Shown piece after piece: positions 54,237 to 62,383 of a DNA stretch of 64,000 nucleotides. This DNA is from Gluconacetobacter tumulicola (GTDB lineage: Bacteria > Pseudomonadota > Alphaproteobacteria > Acetobacterales > Acetobacteraceae), in NCBI RefSeq assembly GCF_014174215.1, contig NZ_JABEQL010000011.1:1-64000 (forward strand), read 5' to 3'. Positions within the stretch are counted from its first letter, which is position 1; every line of letters starts with the position of its first letter. Both the position numbers and the translations under genes were made by a program. The notes under the pieces are model-generated. The model ran no database searches, was not told the origin of the DNA, and worked only from the letters and a program-made list of their open reading frames with translations.

Positions 54237-54543
54237 GGAAGCCAGCCTCGATCAGAGCCATAAGGGCCTCGATCGCCGCATGGGCATCCCATCCGGTGGC
54301 CATCAGCGTCACGGATTCCCCGCGACCGGCGCCCAGCATCATCAGTCCCATGATCGAGCGCGCCGACACCGTCTGGTCGCCACGCCGGACCTCGACATTC
54401 GCGTCGAACTGTTCGGCCACCGTCACCAGACGGGCGGCCGCACGGGCATGCAGGCCACGGCGATTGACCATCGCGGCGGTTACGGACAGGACATTCGGGT
54501 CCTGGGGATCAAGCCCGCCAGAAGACGTGTCAGTGCCGGACAT
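54223..54543 (-). CDS. ptsH: Phosphocarrier protein HPr
   Basis: A 106-residue HPr. His32 in NRRGLHARAA is the EI-phosphorylated residue, and Ser63 in ARSIMGLMML lies 31 residues further on, exactly where HPr kinase targets Ser46 in standard numbering. The N-terminal 20 residues are an extension. GAGGACAC precedes the ATG. It links EI, EIIA and HprK in this cluster. Confidence 0.92.
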   Translation of the reverse strand: MSGTDTSSGGLDPQDPNVLSVTAAMVNRRGLHARAAARLVTVAEQFDANVEVRRGDQTVSARSIMGLMMLGAGRGESVTLMATGWDAHAAIEALMALIEAGFHEDD

Positions 54544-54549
54544 GTGTCC

Positions 54550-55002
54550 TCAGCCGACCGCCGCCCGCTGCTCGCCCAGCAGGCAGCTCCGGGCGCCGCC
54601 CAGACATTGCGGCGGCAGGTGCGAGGCGGTGGAGATGTATTTGCGCCCGGCGCCTTCGGCCAGATCGGCACATTCCTCGAGCGTATGGGCGTTGCGGATC
54701 TGCGCCAGCTTGACCAGCATGGGCACGTTGACGCCGGCCAGGACCTCGACCCGCGCATTCTCCATCATGGAAATAGCCAGGTTGGAGGGCGTGCTGCCGA
54801 ACATGTCGGTCAGCAGCAGGACGCCGTCGCCCGTGTTGACGCCGGCAATCATCTTTTCCAGGTCCACGCGTCGCAACACCGGGTCATCCCCGGCCTCGAC
54901 ATTCAGCGTCGCGAGCTGTTCCTGCGGTCCGACCACATGCTCCATCGCGCGCCTGAGTGTCTCGCCCAACGCGCCATGGGTAACGAGGACCATACCGATC
55001 AT
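54550..55002 (-). CDS. PTS EIIA component, mannose family
   Basis: A 150-residue EIIA-Man-type protein. VLVTHGALGE carries the phosphorylated His9, and VLLLTDMFGSTPSNLA is the family segment. No EIIB, EIIC or EIID is present, so it is likely a phosphorylation-state signal, as for PtsL/ManX-like proteins of other alphaproteobacteria. Its ATG overlaps the rapZ stop by four bases, and HPr follows six bases after its own stop. Confidence 0.88.
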   Translation of the reverse strand: MIGMVLVTHGALGETLRRAMEHVVGPQEQLATLNVEAGDDPVLRRVDLEKMIAGVNTGDGVLLLTDMFGSTPSNLAISMMENARVEVLAGVNVPMLVKLAQIRNAHTLEECADLAEGAGRKYISTASHLPPQCLGGARSCLLGEQRAAVG

Positions 55003-56054
55003 GAAGAATATCGCCCTTCCACGACGTCCGTCACAGGCTCCTTCGGCCGGCTGGCCCATCGCCAACGATATCTGCCTTGCCGCGCCAGTTCGCGATGCAT
55101 GACGATAACCGACCATGCACCCTGCTCGTCCGTCCCTGATGAAGGGAGATCGGACGGCGCCACACCAATGTCAATACGAGGCGCCTTCGCTGGCCTCTCG
55201 CATGTTCCCGCGCATTCCGCAAGACGTTCGGCCAGGGCCTCGACGATCGTGACCGAACGATGCCGGCCCCCGGAACAGCCGATGGCGATGGTGGCGTATT
55301 TCTTGCCCTCGCGCACGAAGCGGGGCAGCACCAGCCCCAGCATGGCGTCGATCTGCTCCAGAAAGTGCGGATAATCCGGGTCGGCGGCGACATAATCCGC
55401 CACCTCGGTATCCAGACCGGTCTTAGTCGCCAACTCGGTGACGTAATAGGGATTCCGCAGGAACCGGGCGTCGAACACCATGTCGGCCTCGCGCGGCAGG
55501 CCGGCGGGAAAGGCGAAGGACATCAATGCCACCGTCAGGCCGCCGCCGCGCCGGTCGCTACGGGGGGCGAACCGCGTCTCGACCACCTGCCGCAATTCCG
55601 GCGGCGGCAGGTCCGACGTGTCGATCACCATATCGGCCGCCGCGCGCAGGCGGGCGGTGAGTTCGATTTCGGCCTCGATCCCTTCCTTGACTGCGCCGCG
55701 CATCGCCAGCGGATGGCGGCGCCGGGTGGCGGTGTAGCGGCGCAGCAGCACGCTTTCCTCGGCGGTGGCGTAGATCAGCTCGGCCTGCAGGCCGGGATTG
55801 ACGCGCAGGCGCCCCAGCGCAGCCATGACGGCCGCCGCGTCGAAACCCCGGGTGCGCGAGTCCACGCCGATCGCCACCGGCTGTTCGGCGCGGGTCACGA
55901 TTTCATCCAACATGCCCAGCGGCGGATTGTCGATCACCTCGTATCCCAGATCCTCCAGGATACGCAGGATCGACGATTTTCCCGCCCCGGACAGGCCGGT
56001 GACCAGCAGGATGCGGCGCGGCGCGGGTGCTCCGTCGAGTGAAGAATCCGTCAC
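54999..56054 (-). CDS. rapZ: RNase adapter / nucleotide-binding protein RapZ
   Basis: A 351-residue RapZ (YvcJ) family protein. Walker A is VTGLSGAGKSSILR; DLRFLRNPYY-like FDARFLRNPYYV and IAIGCSGGRHRSVTIVEALAERL are the family's strongest motifs. The C-terminal 60 residues extend beyond the usual 285-300 and have no recognised domain. It starts with GTG after AGGATT. In enterobacteria RapZ controls amino sugar synthesis by sRNA decay; its position within a PTS cluster fits a link with HprK and HPr. Confidence 0.92.
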   Translation of the reverse strand: MTDSSLDGAPAPRRILLVTGLSGAGKSSILRILEDLGYEVIDNPPLGMLDEIVTRAEQPVAIGVDSRTRGFDAAAVMAALGRLRVNPGLQAELIYATAEESVLLRRYTATRRRHPLAMRGAVKEGIEAEIELTARLRAAADMVIDTSDLPPPELRQVVETRFAPRSDRRGGGLTVALMSFAFPAGLPREADMVFDARFLRNPYYVTELATKTGLDTEVADYVAADPDYPHFLEQIDAMLGLVLPRFVREGKKYATIAIGCSGGRHRSVTIVEALAERLAECAGTCERPAKAPRIDIGVAPSDLPSSGTDEQGAWSVIVMHRELARQGRYRWRWASRPKEPVTDVVEGRYSS

Positions 56055-56183
56055 GGGAAATCCTGGCTGAACAAGGGCCGGACACCTTCGGGCACGGGAG
56101 CGGCCTGGATATCAGGCGGGCTCACGACACCGTCCCCCAAGCATGGGACACTGAAAGAACCGACATGGGAAGAGGCGCGGGGA

Positions 56184-56636
56184 TTACAATTGCTCGAAGG
56201 TTAAAATTTCGCAACGCCCCGCCAGACCGTCAAGAGCCAGGTTGATCCGCGCCACAGCCGAGGGCAATGCCGGGTCCAGCCGGATTTCCGGCAGGCCGGT
56301 CAAAGGATCGTGCGCCGCCGCGGGCAAGCGGTCGGGCCTGTCCTCCGGCCTGACCAGCCGCACGGCCAGGACCGCGCGGGCTTCCGCCACGAACGGCAGG
56401 CGGGCGATCCCCATACCCCGGACCTCGATCAACCCGGCTAGCGCCGGGGGGGCCGATGCCCGGTCGTCCTCCAGGACCACGCGATCATCCGCCACCAGAT
56501 CGTAGCCGGAATCCACCAGCCGCAGCAGCAGATCCGACTTGCCGATGCCCGATGGCCCCAGCAGCAGCACGCCCTGCCGGTCGCGCGCCGCGCAACTGCC
56601 ATGAACCTGAATCTTTGACGAGTGTAATTGTTCCAT
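56184..56636 (-). CDS. hprK: HPr kinase/phosphorylase, short alphaproteobacterial form
   Basis: A 150-residue catalytic domain of HPr kinase: VLLLGPSGIGKSDLLLR is Walker A and IEVRGMGIARLPFVAEARA the conserved ending. The N-terminal regulatory domain of firmicute HprK is absent, as is normal in alphaproteobacteria, so this is not a truncation. It should phosphorylate HPr at Ser63. It lies 129 bp upstream of rapZ; the gap contains no gene. Confidence 0.9.
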   Translation of the reverse strand: MEQLHSSKIQVHGSCAARDRQGVLLLGPSGIGKSDLLLRLVDSGYDLVADDRVVLEDDRASAPPALAGLIEVRGMGIARLPFVAEARAVLAVRLVRPEDRPDRLPAAAHDPLTGLPEIRLDPALPSAVARINLALDGLAGRCEILTFEQL

Positions 56637-56729
56637 GTCCGTTAAAATGACGCCTCAGGGTTGAAATTCACCGTGAACAGAATATGACGTTTTCGTTATC
56701 GATGTCCGAAGTGGGAGATCACGCACGGC

Positions 56730-57053
56730 ATGACGGACCACGAGATCCACGTTCGGCATTTGACCGGGATCGATCCGCGAGCAACGGGAAACCCGCCCGG
56801 CCTGACGGAGCAATGCCGCGTGGCCCTGGACCGTGGCGCCCGTGCCCTGGCGCGCGACGGATACCGGCTGGAGGATGTGACGCGCATCATCTTCCTGATG
56901 CATGACACGGACGGTTTCCCGTCCTGCTTTCCGCTGCTGCGTGACGCGTTCGGCACCGGCCGGCCCGGCACCACCCTGCGGCTGGTCACGGAATTCGACA
57001 GCCCCGGCACCCTGATTGAAATCGAACTCGTGGTCGACCCCGCGCAGGTCTGA
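56730..57053 (+). CDS. Rid-family (YjgF/YER057c-like) protein
   Basis: A 107-residue protein. RGARALARDGYRLEDVTRIIFLMHD and the closing TLIEIELVVDP match the Rid fold. The catalytic Arg that imine-hydrolysing RidA uses for 2-aminoacrylate (PARSTV region) reads PGTTLR here, so deaminase activity is doubtful; it resembles the Rid4-7 groups. Start at 56730. It is convergent with the UPF0262 gene, six bases apart. Confidence 0.7.
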   Translation: MTDHEIHVRHLTGIDPRATGNPPGLTEQCRVALDRGARALARDGYRLEDVTRIIFLMHDTDGFPSCFPLLRDAFGTGRPGTTLRLVTEFDSPGTLIEIELVVDPAQV

Positions 57054-57059
57054 GCGCTG

Positions 57060-57572
57060 TCAGCGCCGCTGCTGGAGAATACTGGCCAGCGTGAACAGGC
57101 GGCGGGCGGTTTCGTTATCCATGTCGATCTTGTCGCGCAGGCGTTCGACCATCAGCGCGGCGCCATCATTATGCAGGCCCCGCCGCCCCATATCGATCGC
57201 CCGGATGCGCATCGTGTTCCCTTCACGCACCGCTTCGTCGAAACTGTCGACCAGCAGGACGTAATCCTTGATCAGGCGGCGGAAGGGGGTGAGCGAGATC
57301 CGATAGATGCGCAGCGGCCTGTCGCGCGCATCGCGCACATCGAAGACGAGGCCGTTGGTCTGAACCGACAGATGCAGGATGAACGGCCCGATCAGCCCTT
57401 CGGGCAGGAAACGGGCCGTCTGCTGCAGGTCGGCAATCGCCTGGTTGACGTCGTTCTGCCGCGCCCGGCTGTTCGTCAGCGCGTTCTCGACATCTTCAAG
57501 CACGACGCGCGCCAGCACTGTGGAACCGGTCGGCCCGCCGTCATGCGGTGGGTTGTCGGGTAATGGATGCAC
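57060..57572 (-). CDS. UPF0262 family protein
   Basis: A 170-residue alphaproteobacterial conserved protein starting with GTG after GGGGAGGCG. FDVRDARDRPLRIYRISLTPFRRLIKDYVLLVDSF and RIRAIDMGRRGLHNDGAALM match UPF0262. No function is known; the pattern of conserved charged residues suggests a soluble cytosolic protein. Confidence 0.85.
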   Translation of the reverse strand: MHPLPDNPPHDGGPTGSTVLARVVLEDVENALTNSRARQNDVNQAIADLQQTARFLPEGLIGPFILHLSVQTNGLVFDVRDARDRPLRIYRISLTPFRRLIKDYVLLVDSFDEAVREGNTMRIRAIDMGRRGLHNDGAALMVERLRDKIDMDNETARRLFTLASILQQRR

Positions 57573-57727
57573 CGCCTCCCCTTTCCCTTTACTGCCCCGG
57601 CTCGCTCCCGCGGGGCAAGAGCCATGGCCAGTGAAGCATATTACACATCGTGCGTGGCGCCGACACGAGGGGATCGCAGGATAACGTCCCTGTCCCCGCG
57701 CCCGGTTGCGCGTGTTTCAGATTCCAG

Positions 57728-58477
57728 TCAGCAGGTCAGCGAAAGCGAACCCAGATGGGCGAACGCGGCCCGCACCCGCGTGCCGGGCTCGACAAAGACG
57801 GTCCCGGAGGTCGAGCCTGTGGTGACGATGGTGCCGGCCGCCAGCCCACCGGCATAGCGGGCGGCATGCGATGCCAGCCACACCAGCATGCGGATCGGAT
57901 CGCCGGCGGAATTGCCGCCGGCATGATCGACCGCCACGCGACCGTCGATCGTGAGCGTCACCCGCTCTTGCGTCGGCATCAAAGCGTGCCAGTCCGTCAG
58001 AGCCGGGCCGACGAACAGGGCACCGTGGCTCTGCTGATCAGCCAGATGATCGAACGCGGGCTGGCTACCCGGCGTGACGAAACGGGTATCGAGGATTTCG
58101 ATGGCAGGGTGTACGGATTCGATCGCATCACGCACATCCTGCACCGTATATGGCGCCTCGTGCGGCGGCAGGGCGCGGCCAAAACGATAGGCGATCTCTG
58201 CCTCCACCCCGATCAGGCGGCACAGGCCGCGCGGCAGGACCGTCGCCGTATCGAACAGGGTCGCATCCAGGATCGGGGCGGTGGCCGGTTCGGAATCCGG
58301 CGAAGGGGCCCCGACCTTCCAGCCGGCAACCCTGCCCCCCAGAGCCCGGAGCGTCGCATGCTGAATGCGATAGGCCTCGTCTTCCGAGGAAACATGATAG
58401 CCGCCGGGAAGAGAATCCAGCGGAGACGCCCCGGCCCGGACCCGAAGGAAGGCTTCAGCCAGTTGTTCGACAGACAC
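57728..58477 (-). CDS. 2-keto-4-pentenoate hydratase/FAH-superfamily protein
   Basis: A 249-residue hydratase-type enzyme starting with GTG. RIQHATLRALGGRVAGWKVGA, VEAEIAYRFGRALP and EILDTRF are the family's metal and substrate regions (MhpD-like); the C-terminus GTIVTTGSTSGTVFVEPGTRVRA also fits. It would hydrate 2-oxopent-4-enoate-type acids from aromatic breakdown, but no such pathway is nearby, so the substrate is uncertain. Confidence 0.82.
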   Translation of the reverse strand: MSVEQLAEAFLRVRAGASPLDSLPGGYHVSSEDEAYRIQHATLRALGGRVAGWKVGAPSPDSEPATAPILDATLFDTATVLPRGLCRLIGVEAEIAYRFGRALPPHEAPYTVQDVRDAIESVHPAIEILDTRFVTPGSQPAFDHLADQQSHGALFVGPALTDWHALMPTQERVTLTIDGRVAVDHAGGNSAGDPIRMLVWLASHAARYAGGLAAGTIVTTGSTSGTVFVEPGTRVRAAFAHLGSLSLTC

Positions 58478-58529
58478 CGTTACGCCTGCCCCACCGCATG
58501 TCTGAAACGGGCCTTTCCGTCGCGACCGG

Positions 58530-58961
58530 TCACAGCAACGACTGAGACCGGCTGAGCACCATGTTGCAGACTTTCTGGGTCACCTGCTGCTTGACGCCCT
58601 GCCCCGCCGAAGCGAGCGAGAAGCTCTTGCCGTTGCCCGTATCCAGCAGCCCGCGCTGGCCGGCCTGATACGCGCTGTCGCCCTGGCCGCTGATCCCGGC
58701 CTTCTGCCCGAGGGCGCTCATGACCGGCGAGGCGGTGCTGGCTCCCAGGAAATTGTTCTGCACGCAATAGCCCAGCAGCCCGACCAGGTTGCTGGAACCG
58801 GCGGAGGACACCGATGGCAGGCCCATCGTCCCCATCATGCCCTGCCCCATGTCGGACATGCCGGGCATCGACGGCATCTGGGCGCGCGCCGACCGCGAGC
58901 CGGAAAGCGATACGGCCGCCATGATGGCCGCGAACGACAAGGCAACGAAGTGACGGTTCAT
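58530..58961 (-). CDS. DUF2501 family exported protein
   Basis: A 143-residue protein with a signal peptide (FAAIMAAVSLSGSRSARAQ) and a Met/Gly-rich stretch. NLVGLLGYCVQNNFL and QKVCNMVLSRSQSLL with two conserved cysteines match DUF2501 (E. coli YjjA). AAAGGATG precedes the ATG. Function unknown; it probably acts in the periplasm. Confidence 0.78.
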   Translation of the reverse strand: MNRHFVALSFAAIMAAVSLSGSRSARAQMPSMPGMSDMGQGMMGTMGLPSVSSAGSSNLVGLLGYCVQNNFLGASTASPVMSALGQKAGISGQGDSAYQAGQRGLLDTGNGKSFSLASAGQGVKQQVTQKVCNMVLSRSQSLL

Positions 58962-59063
58962 GCACCACATCCTTTTTCTGGCTCTTTGCCGAATATAACC
59001 TGTCGATATGGCCAGAATATGAATGATGATGTCGTGACAAGCGAATAAAATCTGACACGCAAG

Positions 59064-59372
59064 TCAGAATCCCGAGTTGAACGCCATCGTGTAGTAAAGC
59101 TGCCTGATCAGCGGTGTCAGCACGTACTGGATCAGCAGCAGCAGCACCAGCGGGCTGAAATCCATATTGCCGGTGGCGGGCAGGATGCGGCGGATCGGCC
59201 GCAGCGCCGGCTCGGTCAGCCGATCCAGGAACCGGCCGATCGACCAGACCATCTGGCTGCGGGTATCCAGGACACCGAATGCGTACAGAAAGCTGAACAC
59301 GCAGGAAATGATGACCACCCATGTATAGAGCCTGATGGCATTGAGCAGCAGGCCGAAGATAAGCGTGAGCAA
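59064..59372 (-). CDS. YggT family membrane protein
   Basis: A 102-residue protein with two membrane blocks: LLNAIRLYTWVVIISCVFSFL and DFSPLVLLLLIQYVL, joined by LDRLTEPALRPIRRILP, the YggT hallmark. It starts with TTG after AGGGATC. Members are linked to cell division and osmotic response, without a firm role. Confidence 0.87.
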   Translation of the reverse strand: MLTLIFGLLLNAIRLYTWVVIISCVFSFLYAFGVLDTRSQMVWSIGRFLDRLTEPALRPIRRILPATGNMDFSPLVLLLLIQYVLTPLIRQLYYTMAFNSGF

Positions 59373-59453
59373 CGTGATGATCCCTGCATTGAACGGGCGA
59401 TGAGTCTATCGAAGCCTACCGGAGCATACAACACCGGCCGGGACCAAACGCGC

Positions 59454-59481
59454 TTGACAAACATCCTGCACCCGCTATTTA
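59454..59481 (+). promoter_or_regulatory. Promoter of tRNA-Ala
   Basis: TTGACA at 59454-59459 and TATTTA at 59476-59481 are separated by 16 bases; the tRNA begins 19 bases later. A good sigma-70 promoter. Confidence 0.75.
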
Positions 59482-59499
59482 TCCACCCCGTCAGGCAGT

Positions 59500-59575
59500 G
59501 GGGCTGTAGCTCAGTTGGGAGAGCGCCTCGTTCGCAATGAGGAGGTCAGGGGTTCGATTCCCCTCAGCTCCACCA
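59500..59575 (+). tRNA. tRNA-Ala (anticodon CGC)
   Basis: A 76-base cloverleaf with encoded CCA: acceptor GGGGCTG/CAGCTCC, D-arm GCTC/GAGC, anticodon arm CCTCG-TTCGCAA-TGAGG with anticodon CGC (reads GCG), T-arm AGGGG-TTCGATT-CCCCT. All canonical positions fit. Confidence 0.97.
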
Positions 59576-59766
59576 CTTGCCTAGACAATCCCCTGATTCA
59601 TCACTGAAAATTTCTCTGGCTGGATGCTGTTCGTCCTGCATGTCCAATCACGCATGCGGCCGTGTGCCCTGTGGTCGTTCACGCCCGGAGAGTCTCCGGT
59701 GCCCTATCCTCGCGCCGATCCGGTGCTACACAGGAGAGAACTGAGGACACACAGGGAGCCATTCGG

Positions 59767-60111
59767 GTGAAACGTGGATTTTTCAGCAAGGCCAACGCAT
59801 TCGTGATCGCGGGAATGCTGGTGGTGGCAGCCCCTCGGGCCATCGCGGCCGGATCGTCGTCATGCCAGTCGCAAACCTGTCAGGCCGCCGCGAAAGACTG
59901 GCGGACGGTGCGCAACGGAACCGTCAATGCCGCGCAGGGCACGGCGCGGTGGAGCAGGAAGACCGGCACGAAGAGCTGGAACACGTTACGCAACGGCACG
60001 GTCGATGCCGCCCACGCCACGGGACAATGGACCGAAAAGACCAGCCGCAAGGTCGGTCATTGGGGATCGAACGCGGCGAAAGATACCAGGGATTTTTTTA
60101 CGGGGCACTGA
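59767..60111 (+). CDS. Small secreted protein with 26-residue tandem repeats
   Basis: A 114-residue protein starting with GTG after AGGGAG. A signal peptide ends AIAA near residue 28. The mature part has two close 26-residue repeats, each starting with Trp (W45 and W71) and containing LRNGTV or VRNGTV, AA and K/RT, then a partial third (W99). It is basic, with a pair of cysteines at 33 and 38. No family is recognised. A dispersed repeat lies 32 bp beyond the stop. Confidence 0.65.
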   Translation: MKRGFFSKANAFVIAGMLVVAAPRAIAAGSSSCQSQTCQAAAKDWRTVRNGTVNAAQGTARWSRKTGTKSWNTLRNGTVDAAHATGQWTEKTSRKVGHWGSNAAKDTRDFFTGH

Positions 60112-60142
60112 CGGGGGAAGTCTGCCTGCGTGAAGAGCGCAT

Positions 60143-60262
60143 CTTCTTTTTCTGAAGAAAAAGAAGCAAAAAGACTTTCATTCGTTCAGGGACATCGTAT
60201 GTCCCCAACACAAGGCTCCTGAACGAGTTAAAGTTTTTTGGTTCTTTTTTTCAAAAAAGAAC
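60143..60262. repeat. Dispersed three-hairpin repeat, copy F
   Basis: Right hairpin at 60143-60166 (CTTCTTTTTCTGAAGAAAAAGAAG), left hairpin at 60241-60262 (GTTCTTTTTTTCAAAAAAGAAC). The core GGGACATCGTATGTCCC is a perfect middle hairpin, and CGTTCAGG/CCTGAACG pair outside it. It separates the tandem-repeat gene from the convergent SRAP gene. A further 80 AT-rich bases follow with no gene. Confidence 0.88.
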
Positions 60263-60342
60263 GACTACCGCTTCAATTTTCAAGAAAACAATTTCGTGAA
60301 ATGACAATTTTCATAAAAAATGATCACTAGACAACAAGATTT

Positions 60343-61008
60343 TCAGACTTCGCCGTCGACCGGGTCCAGAAGATCCGGCCCGTCATGGCCTACCTTGTTG
60401 ACCCGTGTGCCGACCCGCCACACCCGCAACATGTCGGCAGGTGCCGGGGTCAGCAATTGTTGTGCGATTGCGGGCGGGGCGCCGAACCATGCATCGCGAT
60501 CCTGGTCCGCGATAAGAACGGGCATGCGTTCGTGAATCGGCCGGGTTGCCGCATTGGCCTGCGTGGTCACGATGGCGAAGCTGCGCAGGATATCGCCTTC
60601 ATATTCCCAGGATTCCCAGATCGCGGCCAGGGCCAGGGGTTGGCCGTCGCGCCGGGCGAAGGCCCAGGGTTGCCGGGGGGATGGGCCGGATTGCCATTCG
60701 TAATAGGCCGTCGCGGGGACGAGGCAGCGGCGGGAGCGAAAGGCGGCGCGGAACATGCCGGACGTCGCGACGGTTTCCGCCCGCGCATTGATCGGCTGCC
60801 GGCCCATGTCGTGCGCCCAGTTGGGAACCAGCCCCCATAACAGCAGATCCAGCCGCAGGTCGAGACTGACCGGATGGCGGCGCACCACCGCCACGGGCTG
60901 GCGGGGCGCGATGTTCCATGAGGGCAGCCAGTCCGGCGCGGGGCCCGCGATATGGAAGGCCTGCCGCATCCGCTCCAGCGACAGGGTATTGGCGAACCGT
61001 CCGCACAT
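60343..61008 (-). CDS. SRAP (YedK/HMCES-like) DNA-crosslink protein
   Basis: A 221-residue protein that protects abasic single-stranded DNA by covalent attachment. The essential Cys2 follows the initiator Met (MCGRFA); NARAET, ATAYYEW and IHERMPVLI supply the Asn, Glu and His of the active site. Complete and of normal length. It lies four bases after the epimerase gene and may be co-transcribed. Confidence 0.92.
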   Translation of the reverse strand: MCGRFANTLSLERMRQAFHIAGPAPDWLPSWNIAPRQPVAVVRRHPVSLDLRLDLLLWGLVPNWAHDMGRQPINARAETVATSGMFRAAFRSRRCLVPATAYYEWQSGPSPRQPWAFARRDGQPLALAAIWESWEYEGDILRSFAIVTTQANAATRPIHERMPVLIADQDRDAWFGAPPAIAQQLLTPAPADMLRVWRVGTRVNKVGHDGPDLLDPVDGEV

Positions 61009-61011
61009 CGT

Positions 61012-61896
61012 TCAGGTGGACGCGGAGCCCAAATCGACGGCAACCGACCATGCCCCATGCCATTCCTCGCCGGGACCGATATGCAGCAGGCCGGGCTTGT
61101 TTGTGAATTCGCCTGAAAAACCCAGGGGTGTCGCAAAACCGTACCAGGGTTCGATGCACAGGAAATCGGCACCCGGCTTGGTCCATAGTCCCAGTTCGCG
61201 AAACCCTTCCCAGGCCAGCGTCACGCCTGTTCCGTCCGGTGCGTGAAAGCTTACGCTGCGGCTGGCCGGGTCATCCATGATGACGGCGTCGTCGATGAAC
61301 AGATCGTCGGATAAGGCGAGCGTCCGCCCGACGATCGGCGAGGGAAATGGCGTGGGCTGGAGCAGGCCGCCATCGATCCGCCGGATCGGCGCGGGTTCGG
61401 GCTGGTCGAAGATCAGCACATGGTCCTGCCTGGCCACGCCCTGGCGCTGTGGCCAGGCAAAGGCCGGATGCGCGCCCAGCGAGGCCGGCAGGATCTGAAC
61501 CGGGTCGGGATTATGCAGCCGGTAGCGCACGTACAGCGTCGCGCCTTCGACCTGATAATCCAGCGCCAGTTCGAAACGGAACGGAAAAATCGTTCTGCTG
61601 TCAGCATCGTCGGTCAGGACCAGCGTGCATCCGTCAGGCCGGCGATCCTGCCATGCGAAAGCGCGATCACGCGCGAAACCGTGCTGGGTCAGGTGAAAGG
61701 GTCGGCCATCGATCCAGGCCGTATCGTCCGGCAGGCGGCCGACGATGGGAAACAGCACCGGAGAGCGTCGCGGCCAGGCCGGCAGCCCCGTCCACAGACG
61801 TTCCTGCCCTGCCCCGTCGACCAGAGACTGCAATTCCGCGCCGTGTCCGGCAACGCGGGCCCTCATCCGGTCCGAACCGAAGACATGATCCGTCAT
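61012..61896 (-). CDS. Aldose 1-epimerase family protein
   Basis: A 294-residue mutarotase-type beta-sandwich protein, LacX-like. SLGAHPAFAWP holds the catalytic His and LCIEPWYG the catalytic Glu; HGFARDRAF is also conserved. A GGAGGAAA site precedes the ATG at 61896. It probably interconverts anomers of a hexose or hexose phosphate. Confidence 0.87.
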   Translation of the reverse strand: MTDHVFGSDRMRARVAGHGAELQSLVDGAGQERLWTGLPAWPRRSPVLFPIVGRLPDDTAWIDGRPFHLTQHGFARDRAFAWQDRRPDGCTLVLTDDADSRTIFPFRFELALDYQVEGATLYVRYRLHNPDPVQILPASLGAHPAFAWPQRQGVARQDHVLIFDQPEPAPIRRIDGGLLQPTPFPSPIVGRTLALSDDLFIDDAVIMDDPASRSVSFHAPDGTGVTLAWEGFRELGLWTKPGADFLCIEPWYGFATPLGFSGEFTNKPGLLHIGPGEEWHGAWSVAVDLGSAST

Positions 61897-61933
61897 CGCA
61901 TTTCCTCCGTAAGCCGGCCCGTGTGTTTGACGA

Positions 61934-62383
61934 TCAGAACGGGCGGACAATCACCATGATCACCACAACAGCCATCAGGATGGTCGGAATTTCGTTCGCC
62001 GCACGATAGAAATTTTCCGGCCGCGTGTTTCTGTCTTCCGCGAAGTCGCGGCGCCAGCGCGCGCATGCGCCATGAAAGCCTGCCAGACCCAGCACCGAGA
62101 CAATCTTGAGATACCACCAGCCGGCATGCCAATCGACAGTGCCGGGGGTCAGTACCAGCAGGGTGCCGAACAGAAAGGTGCTGATCATGGCCGGGTTCAT
62201 GATCTGGCGCAGCAATTTGCGTTCCATCACCTTGAAGCGCGCGCTCTCGGCCGAACCGGGCGCGGCCTGGCAATGATAGACGAACAGGCGCGGCAGATAG
62301 AACATGCCCGACATCCACGCGATCAGCGACATCACGTGCAACGCCTTGAACCATGCCAGCCAGGGCAGGAATCCCAGGATCAA
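61934..62383 (-). CDS. hemJ: Protoporphyrinogen IX oxidase HemJ
   Basis: A 149-residue membrane protein with four helices, the haem-synthesis oxidase used by many alphaproteobacteria. FKALHVMSLIAWMSGMFYLPRLFVYH contains the conserved His pair, and ENFYRAANEIPTILMAVVVIMV closes it. The start is TTG inside the stop of the HAD gene (TTGA), with GGAG seven bases upstream. It fits beside hemE in the haem pathway. Confidence 0.88.
   Translation of the reverse strand: MILGFLPWLAWFKALHVMSLIAWMSGMFYLPRLFVYHCQAAPGSAESARFKVMERKLLRQIMNPAMISTFLFGTLLVLTPGTVDWHAGWWYLKIVSVLGLAGFHGACARWRRDFAEDRNTRPENFYRAANEIPTILMAVVVIMVIVRPF

Noticed and set aside
56184-56636. HprK as a truncated pseudogene
   Set aside because: The short kinase-domain-only form is normal in alphaproteobacteria, and all motifs are intact.
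4085-60262. CRISPR array
   Set aside because: The repeated units are single, widely spaced and in both orientations, with no regular spacers and no cas genes.
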